Source of the DNA: Pseudomonas sp. JAI120 | GTDB taxonomy: Bacteria > Pseudomonadota > Gammaproteobacteria > Pseudomonadales > Pseudomonadaceae | Assembly: GCF_014207255.1 (NCBI RefSeq) | Contig: NZ_JACHCZ010000006.1 | Span: forward strand, 288,965 to 352,964 | Direction: 5' to 3' | DNA: 64,000 nt | Shown here: positions 25,434 through 33,771 of the stretch, in pieces | Layout: every line of letters begins with the position of its first letter | Position numbering within the stretch: the first letter of the stretch is position 1 | Notes under the pieces: model-generated | The model's database searches: none | Told to the model about the DNA's origin: nothing | The model's input: the letters and a program-made list of their open reading frames with translations, nothing else | Position numbers and translations under genes: made by a program

Positions 25434-26225
25434 ATGTTAAATACTAATTTGAGGGGGCAAGTGGCACTTATCAGTGGTGCCGGAAGTGAAGCGGGTATTG
25501 GTATGGCGATCGCACGCAGGCTGGGTGCAGCGGGCGCGAGATTGATCATCACCGCTAGCAGCAAGCGCATCGAGGATCGAGTTAAAGAGCTACTCGCAGA
25601 AGGGTTTGAAGTTGAAGGCCGGGCAACTGACCTCACCAATGAAAGTCAGGTGCGCGAGTTCGGCCTATGGGCAGAGTCAGTCTGGGGGCGGGTCGATATT
25701 CTGGTGAATAATGCCGGTATGGCCATGCAAGGAAGCCCTGAGGTTTTCTCGGAATTGGCGAGTATGGAACTGCATGAGTGGAATCTTTCACTGGCCAGAA
25801 ACTTAACCACCGCTTTTCTTCTGACGCGGGCTGTTTTACCCGGTATGAGGGCGCGAGGTTACGGACGCATTGTCAATATCAGTTCTACCACGGGCACCCG
25901 CGGGAGCAATCCGGGGGAAGCCGCTTATAGCGCCGCAAAGGCAGCGATGGTGGGCATGAACATGGGGCTTGCGCTTGAAGTCGCCAAGCAGGGGATTACC
26001 GTCAACAGCGTGGCCCCCGGCTGGATCACCACGGGCTCAACCACGCCCTTTGAAGCCGAGGCGGGGCGCTTCACCCCCATTGGGCGCGCCGGCAGCCCCC
26101 GCGAAGTGGCGGCGGCGGTTGCATTTCTGGCATCGCCTGACGCCAGTTACATCACTGGGGAAGTCCTCGTGGTGGATGGCGGGAACTGTCTGGTCGAGAA
26201 CAAAGCCCCTCACGGCGATTATTAA
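25434..26225 (+). CDS. Short-chain dehydrogenase/reductase
   Basis: A 263-residue classical SDR. The nucleotide-binding loop SGAGSEAGIG is at about 14-23, NNAG at 92-95, and the catalytic Ser150/151, Tyr165 and Lys169 are all in place. It also has PGWI after the active site and ITGEVLVVDGG near the C-terminus. It should oxidise an alcohol or reduce a ketone with NAD(P). Together with the aminotransferase and the glutamine-synthetase-like ligase it probably handles an amino alcohol or the carbonyl product of an amine. ATG 25434 has GGGGA just upstream; the GTG at 25422 is part of that ribosome site. Confidence 0.88.
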   Translation: MLNTNLRGQVALISGAGSEAGIGMAIARRLGAAGARLIITASSKRIEDRVKELLAEGFEVEGRATDLTNESQVREFGLWAESVWGRVDILVNNAGMAMQGSPEVFSELASMELHEWNLSLARNLTTAFLLTRAVLPGMRARGYGRIVNISSTTGTRGSNPGEAAYSAAKAAMVGMNMGLALEVAKQGITVNSVAPGWITTGSTTPFEAEAGRFTPIGRAGSPREVAAAVAFLASPDASYITGEVLVVDGGNCLVENKAPHGDY

Positions 26226-26393
26226 GTTTGAATACGCTCCAGCGCGCTCAATCCACGATATTGGGCGGGGGCTATAACCGAGATTTATAAAAGCGCGATG
26301 TATCAAAGAACAGTTGAGTTCTTTGAGCTGTATCCGGCTGTCATTCAGCAACGGACTTTTAATTAATTTGATAATTAACATAGGGTATTGATC
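26226..26393 (+). promoter_or_regulatory. Leader before the aminotransferase gene
   Basis: 168 bases without a gene. It becomes A+T-rich towards the aminotransferase and contains a perfect 7-bp inverted repeat, TTAATTA and TAATTAA, separated by 6 bases just upstream of the start. It could be a second operator or promoter inside the cluster. Confidence 0.35.
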
Positions 26394-27794
26394 ATGTCGA
26401 AAAGTGGAATTAGTGAATCAGCGATTGCTGCTTTTACCGCCTCCGAGCGTGCCCGGTTTATAGAAAACAACCCAACTTCACTGGCGCTGGCCGAGCGCGC
26501 CAAGGCGAATCTGTTCAACGGTGTGCCCATGCACTGGATGAGCGATTGGTCGATGCCTTCGCCGCTCTTCGTCCAGCGTGCAAAAGGGGCGCGCTTCACC
26601 GACGTTGACGGGCATGAATACATAGACTTTTGCCTTGGCGACACCGGCACGATGTTTGGCCATTCACCTGATCCTATTGTCCGCGCCATAACCGAGCAGG
26701 CGAATAATGGCTTGACCACGATGCTGCCGGGCGAAGACGCGGTGGTCTGCGGCGAGTTGCTGGCTCGGCGATTCGAGCTGCCTTACTGGCAAGTGACCGC
26801 CAATGCGACTGACGCAAACCGGTATGTGCTGCGCTGGGCGCGCGCTATCACCCAGCGCAACGTCTTGCTGGTGTTCGATGGCTGCTACCACGGCACTGTG
26901 GATGACGTGATGGTGCGCTACCGCGACGGCAAAACAGTGCACCGTTCAGGTCTTGTGGGCCAAGCCTACGACTTGAGCCAATACAGTCGATCCATCCCCT
27001 TCAACGATGTCGCCGCACTGGAGGCGGCATTAGCCCAGGGCGATGTGTGCGCGCTGATGTGCGAACCGGCGATGACGAACATTGGCATGGTCCTGCCGGA
27101 TCCGGGGTTCATGCAAAAGTGCCGAGAGCTGACCCTTAAATATGGCAGCCTGTTGGTCATTGATGAGACCCACACTATTTCCACCGGCCTCGGTGGATGC
27201 ACTCGCCAGTGGGATTTGAAACCCGACTTTTTCGTGGTGGGTAAACCCATTGCAGGTGGCGTGCCTTGCGCGGTGTTTGGCGTTAGCGAGCCAGTCGCCT
27301 CGGCCATGCGCGACGTCCAGAAGACCATCAGCGAGGAGAGCGGCGGGCATGGCCACAGTGGCATGGGAACGACGCTGTCCGCCAATGCCCTGGCGATGCG
27401 TTGCATGCGCGTCAGTCTCGAAGAGGTCATGACAGAGTCTGCATACGAGCACATGTTGCCCCTGGCCTCAAGGCTGGCCCAGGGATTTCGAGGGTTGTTC
27501 AAGCGGCACCAACTGAACTGGTCTGTCACAGAGTTGGGCGCGCGTTGTGAGTTTCAATTCTGTGCTACCTCGCCAAGAACAGGCGCGCAAGCCGAGGCGG
27601 CTTTTCATGACAGCCTTCAAATGGCGCTGCATCTTTATCTCATCAACCGCGGAATCCTGATCACGCCTTTTCACAACATGACCCTGTGCTGTCCGCAAAC
27701 AAGTGATGCGGATATCGATAGGCTGATCGCTGAGTTGGATAACGCGCTGACCACCCTGCTTGCCCAACCTGGCGCGCGGGTTATCGCTTCATAA
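26394..27794 (+). CDS. Class-III PLP-dependent aminotransferase, GSA-aminomutase-like
   Basis: A 466-residue enzyme related to glutamate-1-semialdehyde aminomutase and other class-III aminotransferases. The phosphate-binding segment is TANATDANRYVLRWAR (about 135-150). DETHT with Asp257 should hold the pyridine nitrogen, and Lys284 in VVGKPIAGGVP should form the Schiff base. SNCY-like elements of housekeeping HemL are absent, and its position beside a regulator, SDR and ligase argues for catabolism, not haem synthesis. It presumably exchanges the amino group of an amine or beta-amino acid with pyruvate or 2-oxoglutarate. Starts 168 bases after the SDR gene; ATG 26394 follows TAGGG. Confidence 0.87.
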   Translation: MSKSGISESAIAAFTASERARFIENNPTSLALAERAKANLFNGVPMHWMSDWSMPSPLFVQRAKGARFTDVDGHEYIDFCLGDTGTMFGHSPDPIVRAITEQANNGLTTMLPGEDAVVCGELLARRFELPYWQVTANATDANRYVLRWARAITQRNVLLVFDGCYHGTVDDVMVRYRDGKTVHRSGLVGQAYDLSQYSRSIPFNDVAALEAALAQGDVCALMCEPAMTNIGMVLPDPGFMQKCRELTLKYGSLLVIDETHTISTGLGGCTRQWDLKPDFFVVGKPIAGGVPCAVFGVSEPVASAMRDVQKTISEESGGHGHSGMGTTLSANALAMRCMRVSLEEVMTESAYEHMLPLASRLAQGFRGLFKRHQLNWSVTELGARCEFQFCATSPRTGAQAEAAFHDSLQMALHLYLINRGILITPFHNMTLCCPQTSDADIDRLIAELDNALTTLLAQPGARVIAS

Positions 27795-27863
27795 CTGCAC
27801 GTCTGAAAACGCCATTGTTCTTAAATACTGCCAGTCGCTTGAATAAGCGCTAAGAGGTTTGAC

Positions 27864-29231
27864 ATGCAATTTGCGGATAAAAAAGAGGCCGTAGATTATC
27901 TGGCCGCCCACCCTGAAGTGCTGAGCATCGAGTTGTTCCTTATCGACGCGAATGGCGTTCCACGGGGCAAACTGTTACATCGCGACGAACTGCTGGCGAT
28001 CTACGAAAATGGTCGGCCACTGCCAAGTTCCATTCTCGCCTTGACCGTGCAGGGTGAAGACGTAGAAGACACAGGCTTGGTCTGGGATGTTGCTGACGCC
28101 GATTGTTGGACATACCCCTTGGCGGGAAGCCTGACCTTGCAACCCTGGCGCACCAACCCCACCGGTCAAGTGCAGGTGAGCATGCACCCGACCCAAGGAA
28201 TTCCCGCCGCACCGGCGGACCCGCGCCACGTACTGGTGAACACCATCGAGCGGCTGAAAGCCGATGGATTCCACCCGGTCATGGCCGTTGAGTTGGAGTT
28301 CTACCTGCTGGACCGACAACGCGACGTCAACGGTCGGCCGCAGCCGGCGTTGCAGACCAATGGCGTACGCCCTGTTGCTCCACAGGTCTATGGCGTATAC
28401 GAGCTGGAGCAGCTTCAACCGTTTCTTGATGACCTCTACGCGGCGTGCGCGCTGCAGGGGTTGCCGGTACGTACGGCGATATCCGAGTACGCGCCAGGCC
28501 AGCTCGAGTTGACGCTGGAGCATCGTTTCGACGCACTCCAGGCCATTGATGAAGGCGTACGTTACAAACGCCTGGTCAAGGGGGTGGCCAACAAACATGG
28601 GCTGCAAGCGTGCTTCATGGCCAAGCCATTCAGCGATCAGGCCGGCAGCGGTATGCACCTGCACGTCAGCCTGGCCGACGAGCACGGGAATAACCTGTAT
28701 GCGAGCGAAGACCCACAGGGTACGCCATTGTTGCGGCACTCCATCGGCGGGATGATGGAGACCTTGTTTGACTCGCTGGCGATATTTTGCCCCCATGCCA
28801 ATTCATATCGACGCTTCCAGACCGGTAGTTACGCGCCGCTGGCTAAAAGTTGGGGCGTCAACAACCGTACGGTGTCGTTCCGCGTGCCCGGCGGCCCCGC
28901 CATCAGTCGGCACATCGAACACCGCATTTGCGGTGCCGATGCCAACCCCTATCTCGCCGCTGCCGCGTTACTGGCGGGCATTCACCACGGCATCACTCAT
29001 CAAAGCGATCCCGGCGCGGCGATTGTGGGGAATGGCTATGAACAGGCGACCGATTTTCTACCCACCGACTGGCTGACAGCGTTGCAGGCACTGCAACGCT
29101 CAACCTGGGCACGTGAGGCGCTGGGCGCTGAATTCCTGAAGGTGTTCCTGGCGATCAAGTGGCGCGAGTTCCGTCAATTCAATGCTGAAGTCGGAGAGCA
29201 GGACTGGCGCTGGTACCTCACTCACGCATGA
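27864..29231 (+). CDS. Glutamine-synthetase-family gamma-glutamyl-amine ligase
   Basis: A 455-residue protein of the PuuA/SpuI/IpuC branch of glutamine synthetases. These use ATP to link glutamate to an amine (putrescine, isopropylamine, alaninol) rather than to ammonia. Visible: an N-terminal beta-grasp part, VELEFYLL for metal binding, GSGMHLHVSL, NNRTVSFRVPGG for ATP/phosphate and the IEHRICGADANPYLAAAA glutamate-site segment. AAGAGG precedes ATG 27864. It is the last gene of the LysR-controlled set. The amine substrate is not evident; no gamma-glutamyl hydrolase, aldehyde dehydrogenase or transporter accompanies it here. Confidence 0.87.
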   Translation: MQFADKKEAVDYLAAHPEVLSIELFLIDANGVPRGKLLHRDELLAIYENGRPLPSSILALTVQGEDVEDTGLVWDVADADCWTYPLAGSLTLQPWRTNPTGQVQVSMHPTQGIPAAPADPRHVLVNTIERLKADGFHPVMAVELEFYLLDRQRDVNGRPQPALQTNGVRPVAPQVYGVYELEQLQPFLDDLYAACALQGLPVRTAISEYAPGQLELTLEHRFDALQAIDEGVRYKRLVKGVANKHGLQACFMAKPFSDQAGSGMHLHVSLADEHGNNLYASEDPQGTPLLRHSIGGMMETLFDSLAIFCPHANSYRRFQTGSYAPLAKSWGVNNRTVSFRVPGGPAISRHIEHRICGADANPYLAAAALLAGIHHGITHQSDPGAAIVGNGYEQATDFLPTDWLTALQALQRSTWAREALGAEFLKVFLAIKWREFRQFNAEVGEQDWRWYLTHA

Positions 29232-29271
29232 GTGTCGACCCGTCAGGACTCCTTGAAACGGACCGCTGAGG

Positions 29272-29388
29272 CTACCTGACCTTTTTCTTGCGTGGCTGGC
29301 GCGTGGCCAAGTGCTCGAAGCAAAAAGAAGCGGTGCCGAACACGGCGATTATGGTCAGGACGATCATGCCTAGGGTTGAGCTTTCCAC
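29272..29388 (-). CDS. Small membrane protein, 38 residues
   Basis: A short frame from GTG 29388 encodes MESSTLGMIVLTIIAVFG, continuing hydrophobic, then a basic tail RQPRKKKVR: one membrane helix with a positively charged cytoplasmic end. AGGAAG lies 7 bases before the start, good for Pseudomonas. It is on the same strand as, and 109 bases downstream of, the catalase-like gene, so it may be co-transcribed. It is too short for automated gene calling in many pipelines. Function unknown; it could equally be a chance frame, but the ribosome site and topology argue for a gene. Confidence 0.5.
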   Translation of the reverse strand: MESSTLGMIVLTIIAVFGTASFCFEHLATRQPRKKKVR

Positions 29389-29497
29389 GATGGGCTTCCT
29401 ACGTGATGGAGTAGGCGTCCACGGTAGAGTTACGGCGTAAGCGCCTCAATAGACCCGACGCAATCCTTACGACGCCGGGTCCATTGTTACGCAGTCT

Positions 29498-30664
29498 TTA
29501 CGGGGAGTTGCGGCTGTGGCGGTAATCGCTGACGGCCTCGTACACCGCCTTGCGCAAGCGATTGATACCGCCGATGGGGCGATGCTCGGCTACGCCGAAC
29601 CACGGGTTGAACGACTGGTTGTCGCACGCCAGGTTTTGTTCCGGCGTATCGAAGTCTTGAGCCGGGATCCGCACCTTGGCCACGCTCTCGTAGGGCGCAT
29701 CGCTTTCCTTCCATTCGATGCTGGTGTCTTCGATCGGCATGAATTTCTGCGGGTTCTGCCGCTGGATCTGCAACACGAAACACGCCGGCACGCGGTCGGT
29801 GGACAACTGCTGGCTCAAGGCGCTGCGCAAGAAGTTCGGCAGGTCCTGGTTCTGTTTGGGCAGGACGTATTCCGGGCAGCTCTGCGGGTCTGGCGCCACG
29901 CGGAACTTGGCATTGGCCGCGCCGAACTTGTAGGGCGATACCGAAAAATAGGTGGTCTGCGTCGGGCTCGCCGGTGCGGGTGCCAGGGTTGCCAGGGCGA
30001 TAAATAGATGGCGCACCTGCCAGCTGCGCGGGTCGGCCTTGGGAAAGAACGCCAACACTTTCTTGCCATCCGCCTGGGCGCCGATGTTCTGCGCGTACTC
30101 CGCCACATCGCTGACAAAGAAATTCGGGTGGCTGAACATCACGAAGTCCTGTTCCGTGCGTGTCTGCTGGTCGGCCAGCAGTTGTTTGCCCGGCACGTCC
30201 AACAGCTTGAGCGCCATGCCCCGGGCATCGCGGATGCTGTCGAACTGTGGGTAGGCGTTGCCGTTGGACAGCCGCATCATCGCCTGCCAGGTTTTACCCG
30301 GTTCGGCGAACACACCCTGGCGCAACGCCGGGTCGAGATCGGGCAGCACACTGACCTCGGCTTTCACACAACCATGGGCCTTGGCATGGGCATCACGCAG
30401 GTAGCGCGTGCCTTCGCGATGCTGATCAACGATGCGCACTGCGGTCTGGATGATGCCCTGGGTCATGGCCGCTTCACCCGCAGGGATCTGCTCGTCCGGC
30501 GACACCGGCCCGCTGTGCTGCCAGGCAAACCACGCCGTGCTCGCCAGCCAGCCAAGCAGGCCCAGGCCCACCATCCACAGCAGGGTCTTGCCGAGAAACG
30601 CGCCGATGCGAAGCCACAGGCGGGCGAGCAGGGAAGGTTGGTCGTATCGAGATCGGATCATCAT
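29498..30664 (-). CDS. Membrane-anchored catalase-like haem protein
   Basis: A 388-residue protein. One membrane helix at about residues 25-50 (TLLWMVGLGLLGWLASTAWFAW) puts the rest in the periplasm. The remainder has the short catalase-like fold: AHAKAHGCVKAE in the distal-haem region with the histidine retained, MMRLSNGNAYPQFDSIRDARGMALKL, and the C-terminal EHRPIGGINRLRKAVYEAVSDYR signature of SrpA-type proteins. Such mini-catalases act as peroxidases or on fatty-acid hydroperoxides. Its ATG overlaps the stop of the upstream di-heme cytochrome by four bases, so the two are made together. The proximal Tyr motif of true catalases is not obvious. Confidence 0.8.
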   Translation of the reverse strand: MMIRSRYDQPSLLARLWLRIGAFLGKTLLWMVGLGLLGWLASTAWFAWQHSGPVSPDEQIPAGEAAMTQGIIQTAVRIVDQHREGTRYLRDAHAKAHGCVKAEVSVLPDLDPALRQGVFAEPGKTWQAMMRLSNGNAYPQFDSIRDARGMALKLLDVPGKQLLADQQTRTEQDFVMFSHPNFFVSDVAEYAQNIGAQADGKKVLAFFPKADPRSWQVRHLFIALATLAPAPASPTQTTYFSVSPYKFGAANAKFRVAPDPQSCPEYVLPKQNQDLPNFLRSALSQQLSTDRVPACFVLQIQRQNPQKFMPIEDTSIEWKESDAPYESVAKVRIPAQDFDTPEQNLACDNQSFNPWFGVAEHRPIGGINRLRKAVYEAVSDYRHSRNSP

Positions 30665-32469
30665 GGCAGTTGTTGCTCCAGGGGGCCGCCCAGCACTTTG
30701 AGGTATTCCAGCAGCGCCCAGCGTTCCTGCGGCAGCAAGCCACGGCCGATGACGCCATTGCCACGTTGGCCAGCACGGAATTCGTGGCCGCTGTTGTGGT
30801 TGCCGGTGAGTTTGGTATCGAACAGGAAGGCATTTTTGAACGCCTCGGTCTCAAAGCCGAGGTGACGCGGGTCGTAGTTGAAGGTGCCTTTATAGAAGGT
30901 GGTGCTGCGCTCGTCCTGGGGCGACAGCAACTGGTAGATCGTCGACACCGAGCCGTTGTGCAGGAACGGCGGGGTAGCCCACACACCGGCCAGCGGGCGG
31001 GCCTTGTAGGCGCGCAACTCGCGCACACCAATGGGCAGGCCGTAGCCATCCAGGCGCGGGCGCTCGGCCGGGGTGACGCCGGCGGCGCGGTAGGCATGGT
31101 CTTCGACGAAGGCGGTGACGTAGGCCAGGCCCTTGGCCACGGACATTTTTTTCAGGTCCAGCGGCTCGGAGGGAGTGGGGTGCAACTCGACATTGAGCTT
31201 GGCCAGCTCCGCCGGGTCCCACTGCAGGGCGCTGAGGTCATAACGCTGGTCGGCAATGTTGCTGGCGGTGCCGGGGTCGGTGCCGATGTACGCCACCGGC
31301 AGCATTTTCAGCTGCTGCACAGGGCGGCCATTTTCCTCGGTGACGGTCGGCACATGGCAGCCGGCGCAGTTCTCGGCGAACAGCGCACGGCCCTGGGCGG
31401 CGAGGGGCTTGTCGATGGTGCCGAACAAATCCTCGGGCCAGGTTGGTGGTTTGAGGCGTTGCAGGGTTTCTTCGATCAGGTTGAGGTCACGCACCCGCAC
31501 GCTCGACGGGTAGCGCGCATCGCCCTGAAGCGGTTGGCCAGCGGCGTCGAAAAAGGTCAGCGTCGCGCCTACACCGAGGGCTTCACCGATATTACGCGCC
31601 ATGGGTTGCTGGGCCGAGCCGTTCCATTGCACCCAGTCGAAGGTCCAGATGTCCCACAGCTGCGGGTAGTCCACAGGTGCATTGGCGACGTGGTAGTTGT
31701 CCGGCGAAATGGCATCGCCAAAGCTGGCATTGGCGATTCGGCCAAAGGCGTCGGTGCGGCCCGGGCCTTCTTCGGTGGGGTAGAGGCCGCGGTGGGTGTC
31801 GTTCCAGGCGACCTTGAGGAACTTGTTCAGCGACTGTTTGAAGTCCTCGCGCAACTGGCTGTGCTCGGCGTCGTAGCGGTCACCCAGTACCTGGCGAGCG
31901 AACCGCTCGAATTTCCACGGGTTGTAATAGGTCGCGGCAAGGCTGGCGACCAGCGCCTGGCCGAAGCTGCCACCACGCAAGGTTGGCACGCTGGAAGGCA
32001 GTACGTGCTGGGCCGAGCCGCCGTCGATGCGCAGGGCCTGGCCCTTGAAGTGCAATTCACCGGTATGGCAGGCGGCGCAGGTGATATCCAGGTACTCGAC
32101 GTTGCTACCGGCGTTTTTATGCCGGGCGAACCCCACGGGCAGGTTGCCGGGGTTTTGTGCGGTGGGTACCTGTTTGGGGTCGACCAGGAAACCAAAGCGC
32201 GCCAGGTACTCCGGCGTGGCAAAACGTCGCTGGGAGAATGGCAGCTCCAGGGCGGTGAACCAGTTGTAGTGCAGGCCTTTTACTTGGGTGCCCTGGGGCG
32301 TGAAGTAATAGGTCTGGCGGTCGGCGGCACTCCATTGGTCCTGGTAGCGCACCTGCTCCACCGGCACGTAGTCGGGCAGCTTGGGGTTGACGGTGTAGTA
32401 CAGCACCACGGCCAGGATCAGGCCCAGCACGGTGAGTATCAGCAGTAAAACACGGGAAAAAATGCGCAA
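30661..32469 (-). CDS. RoxA-like di-heme cytochrome c / peroxidase-fold protein
   Basis: A 602-residue protein with an N-terminal membrane anchor (about 5-27) and two haem-c motifs, CAACH at 131-135 and CAGCH at 368-372. The spacing and sequences such as LPVGFARHKN, YPQLWDIWTFDWVQWNGSAQQPMARNIGEALGVG and TPPFLHNGSVSTIYQLL fit the RoxA/fatty-acid-dioxygenase (PA2077/PA2078-like) di-heme family, not classical CcpA. Members oxygenate polyisoprene or oleate in the periplasm. TTG 32469 is preferred because AAGGAT sits 7 bases ahead and the membrane helix begins at once; another TTG at 32538 has no ribosome site. Paired by ATGA overlap with the catalase-like gene. Confidence 0.82.
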   Translation of the reverse strand: MRIFSRVLLLILTVLGLILAVVLYYTVNPKLPDYVPVEQVRYQDQWSAADRQTYYFTPQGTQVKGLHYNWFTALELPFSQRRFATPEYLARFGFLVDPKQVPTAQNPGNLPVGFARHKNAGSNVEYLDITCAACHTGELHFKGQALRIDGGSAQHVLPSSVPTLRGGSFGQALVASLAATYYNPWKFERFARQVLGDRYDAEHSQLREDFKQSLNKFLKVAWNDTHRGLYPTEEGPGRTDAFGRIANASFGDAISPDNYHVANAPVDYPQLWDIWTFDWVQWNGSAQQPMARNIGEALGVGATLTFFDAAGQPLQGDARYPSSVRVRDLNLIEETLQRLKPPTWPEDLFGTIDKPLAAQGRALFAENCAGCHVPTVTEENGRPVQQLKMLPVAYIGTDPGTASNIADQRYDLSALQWDPAELAKLNVELHPTPSEPLDLKKMSVAKGLAYVTAFVEDHAYRAAGVTPAERPRLDGYGLPIGVRELRAYKARPLAGVWATPPFLHNGSVSTIYQLLSPQDERSTTFYKGTFNYDPRHLGFETEAFKNAFLFDTKLTGNHNSGHEFRAGQRGNGVIGRGLLPQERWALLEYLKVLGGPLEQQLP

Positions 32470-32727
32470 GATGGCTATCCTTGTCTCGGCCTTGTCGAGG
32501 GGTCGCGTTGTTATGCCACTACGCCACAGGTGGGGCAAGTGGCCATGAGCCTGGTAACAGGTGGTCCCACGATCCTTCGCGGCGGCCCATCATGAATGAA
32601 AATGCTTTTAAACACGTGAACTTATCAGAAGTTTCCTGCTCAGATGCCGGTAGCCATTGGTCGTGGCCGCCTGATAAGCTCGCGACTTTATTCGAATGCC
32701 CTTTTGGCGCATGAACAAGGAAATAGC
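32470..32727. promoter_or_regulatory. Divergent promoter region: di-heme cytochrome and FKBP genes
   Basis: 258 bases between divergent starts, coding for nothing recognisable. TGATAAG and A+T-rich patches near 32610-32690 may hold the promoter of the FKBP gene. No clear operator was found. Confidence 0.4.
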
Positions 32728-33459
32728 ATGAAACAGCATCGGTTGGCGGCGGCGGTGGCCCTGGTTAGCCTGGTACTTGCGGGTTGTGATTCGCAGACCA
32801 GCGTAGAGCTGAAAACCCCGGCGCAGAAAGCTTCCTACGGCATCGGCCTGAACATGGGCAAAAGCCTTGCTCAGGAAGGCATGGATGACCTGGACTCCAA
32901 AGCGGTAGCCCAGGGCATCGAAGATGCCGTCGGCAAGAAAGAGCAGAAGCTCAAAGACGACGAACTGGTTGAAGCGTTTGCCGCACTGCAGAAGCGTGCT
33001 GAAGAACGCATGACCAAAATGAGCGAAGAGTCGGCAGCCGCCGGCAAGAAATTCCTCGAAGACAACGCCAAGAAAGACGGTGTAGTCACCACCGCTTCCG
33101 GCCTGCAGTACAAGATCACCAAGAAAGCCGACGGCCCACAGCCTAAGCCGACTGACGTGGTGACTGTTCACTACACCGGTAAGCTCACCAACGGCACCAC
33201 CTTTGACAGCTCCGTGGATCGCGGTAGCCCGATTGACCTGCCGGTCAGCGGCGTGATTCCTGGTTGGGTCGAAGGCCTGCAACTGATGCACGTAGGCGAG
33301 AAGGTCGAGTTGTACATCCCGTCCGACCTGGCTTACGGCGCCCAGAGCCCGAGCCCGGCGATTCCAGCCAACTCCGTGCTGGTATTCGATCTGGAACTGC
33401 TGGGCATCAAGGACCCAGCCAAGGCTGAAGCCCCTGCTGCACCGGCCGCCAAAAAGTAA
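32728..33459 (+). CDS. FKBP-type peptidyl-prolyl isomerase, lipoprotein
   Basis: A 243-residue protein. The signal ends in the lipobox LVLAGC, so it should be lipid-anchored in the envelope. Residues about 30-120 form the helical dimerisation part of FkpA/FklB proteins (ASYGIGLNMGKSLAQEG). The FKBP catalytic domain at about 130-230 has VTVHYTGKLTNGTTFDSS, PGWVEGLQLMHVGEK, IPSDLAYG and VLVFDLELLGI. It catalyses proline isomerisation and helps fold periplasmic proteins. The tail is Ala/Pro-rich. AAGGA lies 7 bases before ATG 32728; the longer frame lacks a signal. A terminator follows 17 bases after the stop. Confidence 0.92.
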   Translation: MKQHRLAAAVALVSLVLAGCDSQTSVELKTPAQKASYGIGLNMGKSLAQEGMDDLDSKAVAQGIEDAVGKKEQKLKDDELVEAFAALQKRAEERMTKMSEESAAAGKKFLEDNAKKDGVVTTASGLQYKITKKADGPQPKPTDVVTVHYTGKLTNGTTFDSSVDRGSPIDLPVSGVIPGWVEGLQLMHVGEKVELYIPSDLAYGAQSPSPAIPANSVLVFDLELLGIKDPAKAEAPAAPAAKK

Positions 33460-33476
33460 TCGGCGCCTGAACACAC

Positions 33477-33507
33477 AACGCCCCGTCTCGACGGGGCGTT
33501 GTTGTTT
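33477..33507 (+). terminator. Terminator after the FKBP gene
   Basis: AACGCCCCGT, a CTCG loop and ACGGGGCGTT form a perfect 10-bp stem followed by GTTGTTT. It lies 17 bases after the FKBP stop. Confidence 0.85.
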
Positions 33508-33771
33508 CCACGGCTTTCAAAATCAGCACCTGTGTACATCCGATCGAACGCTCGAACGCTGTAACAGTCTGATATAAGACTCGAGTACGGGTACCGGCAC
33601 ATCTGCGCCAAGTCAATGAATTCTTGGGTTTTTTTGATGTGCGCAAAAAACGCCCGATCTGACTGAAAGCCTTGTAGACCGTGGCTTTCAGCCGGTAAAA
33701 CAGGCTCTGTTCACAAGGTTATCCACAATTTGTGTGGATAACCTTTCTGTTTGATGGAACTGGAGTGACAG
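33508..33771. other. 264-base intergenic region before the ykvA-like gene
   Basis: No gene seen. It contains an imperfect inverted repeat CTGAAAGCC...GGCTTTCAG (33662-33691 area) and, immediately before the next gene, a perfect inverted pair of DnaA boxes, listed separately. Confidence 0.5.
33715..33745. promoter_or_regulatory. Perfect 13-bp inverted repeat made of two DnaA boxes
   Basis: AAGGTTATCCACA (33715-33727), a 5-base spacer ATTTG, and TGTGGATAACCTT (33733-33745). Each arm contains TTATCCACA, the strong form of the DnaA box (TTATNCACA). The pair lies head to head 27 bases before the ATG of the ykvA-like gene, where bound DnaA would block or modulate its promoter. As RNA it would form a hairpin, but no T-run follows, so a terminator is unlikely. 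Confidence 0.6.

Noticed and set aside
26394..27794. Reading the class-III aminotransferase as HemL of haem synthesis
   Set aside because: Catabolic neighbours and divergence from HemL around the phosphate-binding and DETHT segments argue against it.
30670..32448. 592-residue plus-strand frame opposite the di-heme cytochrome gene
   Set aside because: Antisense to a gene with two haem motifs and a membrane anchor; composition is typical of a third-position G+C shadow.
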